A DNA stretch of 11,154 bases from CAIRNS01 sp049508565. GTDB taxonomy: Bacteria; Elusimicrobiota; Endomicrobiia; Endomicrobiales; CAIRNS01. The number at the start of each line of letters is the position of its first letter. Position 1 is the stretch's first letter. The stretch spans positions 1 through 11,154 of the forward strand of contig JBELAT010000065.1 of the NCBI GenBank assembly GCA_049508565.1. The letters are read 5' to 3'. The notes under the pieces were generated by a model, which was not told the origin of the DNA, ran no database searches, and saw nothing but the letters and a program-made list of their open reading frames with translations. This document shows positions 1 to 5,430 of the stretch, piece by piece. Both the position numbers and the translations under genes were made by a program.

Positions 1-14
1 GTGCTCCAGGGGGT

Positions 15-166
15 GGGTAAAAGCAAGATTGGGCACAGGAAAAAACCTTAAAGTAATCCGCGGGGTAAGATTGTTGGTTTAAAATAAGGGTAAGATTGTA
101 TTCCGGGGTAGTCATTGACTTTTATGATCAATCATGCTTAAATAATGAGGCGTGATTTAGGGTAAG
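15..166 (+). repeat. Degenerate GGGTAA..AGATTG direct repeats
   Basis: The word GGGTAAGATTGT occurs exactly at 63-74 and 88-99, 25 bases apart. An interrupted relative, GGGTAA-AAGC-AAGATTGGG, lies at 15-33, and a shortened one, GGGTAAGAA, at 160-168. All are in the same orientation, and they precede or flank the promoter of the first small gene. They could be iterated protein-binding sites or the subterminal repeats of a mobile-element end. Nothing in the window settles which. Confidence 0.5.
115..143 (+). promoter_or_regulatory. Sigma-70-type promoter with extended -10 and an inverted repeat in the spacer
   Basis: TTGACT at 115-120 matches the -35 consensus at five of six positions. A 17-base spacer separates it from TTAAAT at 138-143 (four of six), which is preceded by TGC at 135-137, the extended -10 arrangement. 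The spacer contains the inverted repeat ATGAT-CA-ATCAT (124-135), well placed for a repressor that blocks polymerase. Transcription would begin near 150, about 45 bases before the GTG start at 194. Confidence 0.55.
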
Positions 167-193
167 AAATAGCATATTTTTTAAGAGGTATCT

Positions 194-442
194 GTGTCTA
201 CCAAATTCATCAAGCTGCCGGATGATTATAAAGTCAACGGTTACGGAGCGCAGCTAAAGGTTAAAGCCGTAAAATGCGGCAAAGCAGGATGTACAAAGTG
301 CCCCCATGGGAGCTATGCTTATTTGGTATACCGCGTCAGCGGTCAGTCTGGCCGTTCAAAAACAAAAGAATTCTATATAGGACAGATCAAAGCGAAAGAT
401 AGTAAAGAGCCCATTAACCAGCTTGTCAATCCGGCCGATTAG
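194..442 (+). CDS. Small Cys-containing protein, DUF6788-like
   Basis: This encodes an 82-residue soluble protein with no signal peptide or membrane segment. The GTG start is chosen because AGAGGT (184-189) sits 4 bases upstream and no in-frame ATG gives a longer product. The visible signature is C28-x4-C33-x2-C36-x-H38-G, followed by an aromatic strand (YAYLVYR, 41-47), a Gly/Lys/Arg-rich turn and YIG (61-63). This order of a Cys/His knuckle, a 'GPYxYLxxR'-like strand and a closing 'YIG' resembles the small uncharacterised DUF6788-type proteins; the assignment is from memory of the pattern. The Cys/His spacing suggests a zinc knuckle and possible nucleic-acid binding, which is inference. It has its own promoter and a downstream hairpin, so it is probably monocistronic. 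Function unknown. Confidence 0.72.
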   Translation: MSTKFIKLPDDYKVNGYGAQLKVKAVKCGKAGCTKCPHGSYAYLVYRVSGQSGRSKTKEFYIGQIKAKDSKEPINQLVNPAD

Positions 443-481
443 AATAATTATTAAATCCCACACATAGTGCAAATGTTTACA

Positions 482-517
482 AAAAACCACAAGTGTACAT
501 AACCACAAGTGGTTTTT
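482..517 (+). terminator. Probable intrinsic terminator after the small gene
   Basis: AAAAACCAC (482-490) is perfectly complementary to GTGGTTTTT (509-517), giving a 9-bp stem with an 18-base loop and a run of T at its 3' edge. The A-run on the 5' side would make it partly bidirectional. A shorter alternative hairpin, AACCA-CAAG-TGGTT (501-514), shares the 3' arm. The element AACCACAAGTG is itself repeated directly (485-495 and 501-511). GC content in the stem is low, so strength is uncertain. Confidence 0.5.
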
Positions 518-540
518 AACGTCATTTGTCGACGGTATTG

Positions 541-685
541 GAGCCTGAACGCGTAACACTAATCGGCTCTTTTCTCGCTTTTTTTGAGCATCTATTGCAA
601 TTGCATTAGTCGGGTTTATATGGCATCAAGCAGCGCTTTGGTGCCGCCGACTCTTTTTCAGGGTAACTTCGTTTTGAAAACCCGA
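541..685 (+). other. Inverted-repeat cluster, possible folded RNA
   Basis: Several complementary segments are nested here. Outer stem TCGGGTTT (610-617) pairs with AAACCCGA (678-685). Inside it, GGCATCAAGC (622-631) pairs with GCTTTGGTGCC (635-645) around a 3-base loop, with one bulge and one G-U pair. Upstream, GAGCC (541-545) pairs with GGCTC (565-569), or GCTC (566-569) with GAGC (586-589), inside ACTAAT (558-563)/ATTAGT (605-610). TGCAATTGCA (596-605) is a 10-base palindrome. T-runs follow at 580-585 and 654-658. No open reading frame of note covers this segment. It may be a small RNA, a remnant of a mobile-element end, or terminators. I recognise no named RNA family. Confidence 0.35.
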
Positions 686-754
686 TCGAAATATTTTTCC
701 CATACATCTTTTCAATTAACACGCGCAAAACCTCTTTATTGTTCATATTTCGGT

Positions 755-840
755 ACGTTTTAAAAATAAATTATTTTACAAAAATATGAGCAAATCAAAA
801 TTTAATAACCCTTGCGGAAAATAATGCGAGCTGGTATACT
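755..840 (+). promoter_or_regulatory. Promoter of the FIST/kinase operon with AT-rich upstream tract
   Basis: TATACT (835-840) is a five-of-six -10 element preceded by TGG (832-834), an extended -10. TTGCGG (812-817) lies 17 bases upstream as a weak -35 element. Bases 755-810 are very AT-rich with A- and T-runs, resembling an UP element that would compensate for the weak -35. Transcription should start near 847, leaving a leader of about 105 bases before the ATG at 952. That leader contains only imperfect complementarities and matches no riboswitch that I recognise. With the hairpins at 482-517 and 541-685, this accounts for what can be seen in the 509-base gene-free interval 443-951. Confidence 0.55.
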
Positions 841-951
841 TTAAACGGGCGAACAAACTCCAAGATAGTAAGGAAAGGGTGTGACAGGTTCCAGATACTC
901 GCATCGTGACACGAAACGCTTGGAAACATGATATTTTAAGGGGGATTCATT

Positions 952-2157
952 ATGAGTACTAGATTTGCTACGGCGATCATGGCAGGGACCGACAGTTTTA
1001 CTACGGGCCGTGAAGTTGCATTAAAGGCATTAGGAAAAATCGGTAATAGTAAAGTTGATCTCTGTGTTGTTTTTGGTTCCAGCAAATATAACTTTTCTGA
1101 GGTAGTTAAAGGGGTGCGGCAAGTGACGGGCAATGCCCCACTTATAGGCTGTTCCACTGCAGGAGAGTTCACCGAGGAAAAGGTTGGCACGGGCAATATT
1201 GCCTGTGCGGTCATTTCATCTGATACTCACAAATTTCTTACCGGGTGCGGGACCGGTCTTCGCGAGGATGTCCTTAAATGTTTAAAAAGCTCGGTTTCCA
1301 GTTTTTCCCTCAATTCAAAAGATACCGAATATCCTCATCATACGTATATTCTCCTTCTCGATGGATTATCAGGAAAAGGTGAAGAAGTTTCACTGGCATC
1401 TTTAAGCACACTGGGTACTAATCAAAAAATTGCCGGTGGCAGCGCCGCTGACGATTTTCAATTTAAAGAAACTTTCGTTTTTTCAAATGATACAGTTGTG
1501 AGCAATGCGTTAAGTGTTGCACAGATCGTATCTAAAATAAATATGGGTTTAGGGGTCGATCACGGCCATGCGCCAGTCAGTTGCCCCTTTACCGTTACCA
1601 AAGCTCAGGGCAACAAAGTCTATGAGCTTGATGGTAAACCTGCAATAAAAGTATGGCTGGATGCTGCACGGGAACCAGCTAAGAAATTCGGTATTGATGT
1701 GGACACCATGTGGCAGAACCCTGAGCAGCTGGCTAAATTCACCTTCATTTTTGAAGGTGGTCTGCTCACCGGCAGACACGGATACAAAATACGGTGGTCA
1801 GGAATAACTCCTGAGTCAAAAGATTTCCTCCCGTTTGTGTGCAGTGTTCCTGAAGGATCTGTTATGCGTGTTATGGAAGCTTCACGGGAAAGTGAAATAG
1901 AATCGTCGCGTAATGCCGCCCGGTACGCGTTGAACAGCATGAACGGCAGGAAAGTAGCCGGTGCATTGGTTTTTGATTGCGCCGTGCGCAGTGCGCTTCT
2001 CGGCAATGAGTATTATAAAGCGGTCGATGCCATAAAGGGCGTTATCGGCAATATCCCCTTTCTCGGTGTTGATACATATGGAGAAGTAGCCCTTGAAGAA
2101 GGGCAGTTGAGCGGATTCCATAACACAACGACAGTTGTGCTTCTTATTCCTGACTAA
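952..2157 (+). CDS. FIST-domain (FIST_N + FIST_C) signal-sensing protein
   Basis: This 401-residue protein has both halves of the FIST sensory module and little else. FIST domains are predicted small-ligand sensors found alone or fused to chemoreceptors, kinases and cyclase domains. FIST_N landmarks are LIGCSTAGEF (64-73) and AGGSAADD (161-168). The link region has GVDHGHAPV (201-209). FIST_C begins around VYELDGKPAIKVW (223-235) and ends with PFLGVDTYGEVA (369-380), the usual Gly-Glu signature. No signal peptide or membrane segment is present, so it acts in the cytoplasm. The ATG is supported by AAGGGGG (938-944), 7 bases upstream. It is the first gene of the operon, with 50 bases before the kinase. 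Because it has no output domain, the likely partner is the adjacent soluble kinase (inference from gene order). The ligand cannot be read from the sequence. Confidence 0.9.
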   Translation: MSTRFATAIMAGTDSFTTGREVALKALGKIGNSKVDLCVVFGSSKYNFSEVVKGVRQVTGNAPLIGCSTAGEFTEEKVGTGNIACAVISSDTHKFLTGCGTGLREDVLKCLKSSVSSFSLNSKDTEYPHHTYILLLDGLSGKGEEVSLASLSTLGTNQKIAGGSAADDFQFKETFVFSNDTVVSNALSVAQIVSKINMGLGVDHGHAPVSCPFTVTKAQGNKVYELDGKPAIKVWLDAAREPAKKFGIDVDTMWQNPEQLAKFTFIFEGGLLTGRHGYKIRWSGITPESKDFLPFVCSVPEGSVMRVMEASRESEIESSRNAARYALNSMNGRKVAGALVFDCAVRSALLGNEYYKAVDAIKGVIGNIPFLGVDTYGEVALEEGQLSGFHNTTTVVLLIPD

Positions 2158-2207
2158 CGACTGTCGCTTGAAATGGTGCCTGTTCTGCGTAAAAACGGTG
2201 ACGATTA

Positions 2208-3332
2208 ATGGTAGATATAAATATTCAAACTGTTCTAGAAATGCTTTCAGAGCTCATTGGAGTCGAGGGGGCTGAAACACTTATCAACACCTCGGTTTCA
2301 GAGGCAAATCTTAAACGGCAGTTATATTATTCAGAACAAGAGTTTCAGTCTATTTGCGACCGGCTGGCTTCTCGAGGTGGTTCTCTGGAAATGTTTTCTG
2401 CGCTTATCGTGACCAGTGAGTATCGCGAAAAGCAGTATCAGAGAATAATTGATAGAGAACGCAACGAAAAAGAAAAGATTACGTCTCTGTATGCGCAAAT
2501 GGAACGCCTCAATGAGGAGTTAAAAGAAAAGCGATTTATGATTGAAGATTATGCGCGCAATCTTGAGAACAAAGTAAAAGAGAGAACACAAGATCTCGAA
2601 CTGGCTAATGAAAATCTCAAAAATGCGCAGGATCAACTGATACAATCCGAAAAAATGGCCAGTATCGGCACAATCGCCGCGGGAGTCGCTCATGAAATAA
2701 ATACCCCCCTTGGCGCGATTTTAATTAATACGCAGCTACTGCTCAGAGAAATAAAAAACTTTGACCAGAAAGAATGCCTTACCACCATCGAAGAAGCAAC
2801 CCGGCGTTGCAAGATTATTGTTTCAACGCTATTAGGTTTTACTCGAAAGTCTGCCGCGCTTGATACTCAAAAGATGTTGATGTCCGATGCCATTAATGAA
2901 GCGTGTAAGATCATTGTAACGGAGTTGGTGCCATTAAATATTAAAATTGAAAAAGTGTTTAATGACAAACAATCGGAGGTGTTGGCAAACTCAACTGAGA
3001 TCATACAGGTGTTTACCAACCTTATTCTCAACGCAAAAAATGCTATTGAAAAAACACAGAGAAAAGACGGGCTAATAAAGCTCGAAATTACTGAAGATGA
3101 TGTTTCGGTGTATGCTACAGTTATCGATAACGGGTGCGGCATAGATGAGAAGAACCATCGCAGGATATTTGATCCCTTTTATACAACGCAAGATGTTGGA
3201 AAAGGGACCGGCCTCGGATTGGCTATAAGTAAACAGATTGTGGCCAAGCATTATGGAAAGTTGGATTTTACTTCTCAGCTTAATGTCGGAACTACATTCA
3301 CGGTATCGTTACCGAAACGGAAACAGCAGTAA
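2208..3332 (+). CDS. Cytoplasmic sensor histidine kinase with uncharacterised N-terminal domain
   Basis: This 374-residue kinase has all the boxes of an active enzyme: H-box AHEINTPLG with phospho-acceptor His162, N-box NLILNAKNAI (271-280), G1 DNGCGID (307-313), F-box FDPFYTT (321-327) and G2 GKGTGLGLAI (331-340). Residues 76-150 are charged and heptad-like, a coiled coil leading into the dimerisation helices. Residues 1-75 match no sensory domain I can name and are probably the contact for an upstream sensor. There is no membrane segment. The start is preceded by GGTGA (2197-2201), a modest ribosome binding site. It lies 50 bases after the FIST gene and 14 before the hybrid kinase, so co-transcription is very likely. 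The expected role is autophosphorylation at His162 in response to the FIST protein, then transfer to one or both receivers downstream. Confidence 0.92.
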   Translation: MVDINIQTVLEMLSELIGVEGAETLINTSVSEANLKRQLYYSEQEFQSICDRLASRGGSLEMFSALIVTSEYREKQYQRIIDRERNEKEKITSLYAQMERLNEELKEKRFMIEDYARNLENKVKERTQDLELANENLKNAQDQLIQSEKMASIGTIAAGVAHEINTPLGAILINTQLLLREIKNFDQKECLTTIEEATRRCKIIVSTLLGFTRKSAALDTQKMLMSDAINEACKIIVTELVPLNIKIEKVFNDKQSEVLANSTEIIQVFTNLILNAKNAIEKTQRKDGLIKLEITEDDVSVYATVIDNGCGIDEKNHRRIFDPFYTTQDVGKGTGLGLAISKQIVAKHYGKLDFTSQLNVGTTFTVSLPKRKQQ

Positions 3333-3346
3333 CAGGAGGCACTTCA

Positions 3347-4531
3347 ATGCAAGTAGTTGAAAAGGTTCCGGAAATTATGCAAGAGAGCGTGCTGGTTATC
3401 GACGATGAGGATACCCTTCGCACATCTGTAAGCCGGATTTTAGAGAAAATGGGTTTTAAAGTCAACTCGGCGGAAACGGGACTTGAAGGCCTTAAGAAGA
3501 TCAAAGAAAAGTTCTACGATATGGTTATTCTTGATATCCGCATGCCCGAGATGGATGGGATAGAATTTTTGAGAAATATGAGAAAATTTCAGGATGGCCA
3601 GGATAGCGTAGGTAGTTTCGTCATCATAACTACGGGGTATGCAAGTGAAAATGTTCCGGTAGAAGCATTGAAACTGGGAGCAGTCGACTATATCAGGAAA
3701 CCGTTTGAACTTACCTATTTCGAGCACAGCATTGAACAAAATCTTAAACTTCTCCGTGCGGAGAACATGAAACGCAAGTACACCAAAGAACTTGCGGAAA
3801 AAAATGCGGAACTTAAAATAGCGTTAGATAAATTGACTGCTATGCAGGAAGAGTTGATGAGTTCGGAGCGATTTAAAATTGCCACACGCATGGCTTCGTA
3901 CATGGGGCATTCTCTGCGCAACCCATTGACGACAATAAAAAACGTTGAATATATGTTCAAAAACATGCTCAAACGCGATACGGTTGATATACAGAAATTT
4001 AACGAATTAGTCGAACTGCTTTCACGTGGATCAGAAGGAGCCGATGAGATACTAACAAACCTGTTAAATTTTTCTGACGATATTGAGTTGCATTTAAATA
4101 CCGCCGTCAATCTCTCGGAACTCATCGATGCCGCTTTTGGTGATAGTGCCCAAAAACCTTCAGCCATACTTATTAAGGACATTTCTCCTCAGAGTAAAGA
4201 AATATGCGTAGATAATGAGAAGATGAAATTGGTGTTCACCAATCTTTTTAAAAATGCATTGTTGCCTGACAATAAGGCCAGCGCAATAACCGTTGTATCG
4301 TCAAAATCTGGCAATGTGGTGAAAATATCCGTAGCCGATAATGGCGCTGGTTTCAACCCCAGCGCACTTCAACACGTTTTTGAGCCGGTGTTCGATAACT
4401 CCTCGATGGAGATGGGCTATGCGCTGCCGCTGGCGCGAAGTATCATAGAAAAACACAATGGCAAGATAGAAGTCCATAGCACGGTAGGCAAAGGATCGAC
4501 ATTCACTGTTACGCTGCCCGCCAAGGATTAG
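3347..4531 (+). CDS. REC-histidine kinase hybrid with degenerate catalytic motifs
   Basis: This 394-residue protein has an N-terminal receiver followed by a kinase module. The receiver (about 13-130) has acidic residues D19/D20, phospho-acceptor D63 in ILDIRMP, T96 and K118, so it should be phosphorylatable. A coiled coil (about 135-172) links to a HisKA-like region with His188 in GHSLRNPL; the acidic residue normally following this His is Ser189. The ATPase domain keeps the N-box (TNLFKNA, 298-304), G1 (DNGAG, 331-335) and an F-box-like segment. The G2 lid, by comparison with FixL-type GMGLGLP, reads E355-M-G-Y-A-L-P, losing two of three glycines. It may therefore be a weak kinase, a phosphatase or a pseudokinase whose receiver takes phosphate from the upstream kinase. 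AGGAGG (3334-3339) with a 7-base spacing fixes the start. No membrane segment or DNA-binding domain is present. Confidence 0.88.
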   Translation: MQVVEKVPEIMQESVLVIDDEDTLRTSVSRILEKMGFKVNSAETGLEGLKKIKEKFYDMVILDIRMPEMDGIEFLRNMRKFQDGQDSVGSFVIITTGYASENVPVEALKLGAVDYIRKPFELTYFEHSIEQNLKLLRAENMKRKYTKELAEKNAELKIALDKLTAMQEELMSSERFKIATRMASYMGHSLRNPLTTIKNVEYMFKNMLKRDTVDIQKFNELVELLSRGSEGADEILTNLLNFSDDIELHLNTAVNLSELIDAAFGDSAQKPSAILIKDISPQSKEICVDNEKMKLVFTNLFKNALLPDNKASAITVVSSKSGNVVKISVADNGAGFNPSALQHVFEPVFDNSSMEMGYALPLARSIIEKHNGKIEVHSTVGKGSTFTVTLPAKD

Positions 4532-4600
4532 TCAAACATTAGTATGCGGGTTTATAGTTGCATTAAACGTATGTAGTGATTAAACCATGCGGAGACAACC

Positions 4601-4972
4601 ATGAATGATCAGCGTATAAAGATTTTAATTGCAGACAATGAAAGCGGCATCAGGCAATCTCTGGCATGGATACTTGAGTCAGAGGGCTACGATGTCGTAA
4701 CATGCACAAATGGCTTTGAGTCTGTTGAAGCTATTAAGAAAAACGCGTGCGATTTCGCCCTTCTGGACATACAGCTACCCATCATGAGCGGCATTGAAGC
4801 CTTCGCGAAAATACAAAAAATCAGCCCTAAAACCATTATTATATTTATGACTGCCTATCCCATCAATGTTACGGTCCGAACAGCCTTAAGAGAAGGTGCG
4901 TATGCCTGCATAGAAAAGCCTTTTGAGATGGAAGAAATGATTAAAACAATCAAAATGCTGAAATGTGCCTGA
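4601..4972 (+). CDS. Stand-alone response regulator receiver (CheY/Spo0F-like)
   Basis: The 123 residues form a single receiver domain with no effector. Phospho-acceptor D56 lies in LLDIQLP, the switch Thr is T84 in FMTAY, and the conserved Lys is K106 in EKPF. In the acidic pocket D12 is kept but the next residue is Asn13 (ADNE), a known and tolerated variant. GGAGA (4591-4595) lies 5 bases before the ATG. It follows the hybrid kinase by 69 bases on the same strand and is probably the last gene of the FIST operon. Single-domain receivers act as phosphotransfer intermediates or by binding a target protein. With no DNA-binding output elsewhere in the cluster, this one may be the end point or may hand phosphate to an unlinked protein (inference). 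Confidence 0.92.
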   Translation: MNDQRIKILIADNESGIRQSLAWILESEGYDVVTCTNGFESVEAIKKNACDFALLDIQLPIMSGIEAFAKIQKISPKTIIIFMTAYPINVTVRTALREGAYACIEKPFEMEEMIKTIKMLKCA

Positions 4973-4975
4973 TAA

Positions 4976-4994
4976 GTTTGCTAATAAAGCAAAC
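4976..4994 (+). terminator. Stem-loop after the response regulator
   Basis: GTTTGC (4976-4981) pairs with GCAAAC (4989-4994) around a 7-base loop, starting 3 bases after the stop codon. No T-run follows, so it is at best a weak or Rho-assisted terminator or a 3'-end stabiliser. Confidence 0.3.
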
Positions 4995-5082
4995 CAGAAA
5001 CACAATGAGAACAAGAAATAGGGTATATGGAGTTTACGAAAAGGAAGGAAAAGGCCATACAAGCATAGATAATGTTGGTTTT

Positions 5083-5096
5083 ACATCAATTGATGT
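5083..5096. other. 14-bp palindrome between convergent genes
   Basis: ACATCAATTGATGT is a perfect palindrome at 5083-5096. It lies in the 135-base gap between the convergent receiver gene (+) and DUF1805 gene (-), and T-rich sequence follows it on the + strand (5097-5109). As RNA it would form a 5-bp stem with a 4-base loop. It may help terminate + strand transcription or be a protein-binding site. Confidence 0.35.
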
Positions 5097-5107
5097 TTAA
5101 TGTGTTT

Positions 5108-5395
5108 TTATGCAATCTTCGCCAGAGCCTTCATTCCAGTCATGCCGAGTTTAATCCCAGCCGCAGATGCTGCTGTTGTAATTTCAACAACTTTTCCCGC
5201 TAGGAGATCGTCGACGTTTTTTACTCCCCGAATGACAGCCGCGCAATCCCCCATCTTTTCAGCAGTTTTTATATCCAAATAACCACACATGAGATACCCT
5301 TTAGGTGTTGTAATGATAACAAGGGTAGAGTTAATCAAGGGGATCTCTATCCCTTGTACAGTCGTCTTATTGATAACTATATCACGTACATTCAT
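5108..5395 (-). CDS. DUF1805 / YunC-like protein
   Basis: This 95-residue soluble protein matches the DUF1805 pattern represented by Bacillus YunC. It shows an N-terminal strand pair around GIEIPLINSTLVIITT (15-30), the GYLMCGYLD motif (33-41, with Cys37), a helix carrying EKMGDCAAVIRGVKNVDDLL, and a C-terminal GIKLGMTGMKAL segment. Its length is the normal full length for the family. The biochemical role of the family is not established to my knowledge. The ATG has GAGG about 7 bases upstream on the minus strand. It follows the GH57 gene by 35 bases in the same direction and is likely the last gene of that operon. The context does not explain its job. Confidence 0.88.
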   Translation of the reverse strand: MNVRDIVINKTTVQGIEIPLINSTLVIITTPKGYLMCGYLDIKTAEKMGDCAAVIRGVKNVDDLLAGKVVEITTAASAAGIKLGMTGMKALAKIA

Positions 5396-5430
5396 CGTAT
5401 TCCTCGCCTTTTTTAGTACTGCCTCGTTGA

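Noticed and set aside
356..559. Minus-strand open frame of 67 codons overlapping the small Cys-rich gene
   Set aside because: It lies antisense to a better-supported gene, has no recognisable motif, and runs through the terminator-like hairpin.
541..700. Integron attC recombination site
   Set aside because: The nested inverted repeats are suggestive, but the conserved outer GTTRRRY/RYYYAAC cores are missing at the ends and there are no gene cassettes.
847..951. Riboswitch in the ~105-nt leader of the FIST gene
   Set aside because: Only imperfect pairings (for example GGTTCC with GGAAAC) were found, and none of the riboswitch cores I know is recognisable.
1620..2006. Minus-strand open frame of 128 codons inside the FIST gene
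   Set aside because: It is antisense to a clear FIST protein, has Ser/Arg-rich composition typical of a shadow frame, and shows no family motif.
3715..4182. Minus-strand open frame of 155 codons inside the hybrid kinase gene
   Set aside because: It is a Ser-rich translation opposite a kinase with visible H-box and coiled-coil coding sequence, so a shadow frame.
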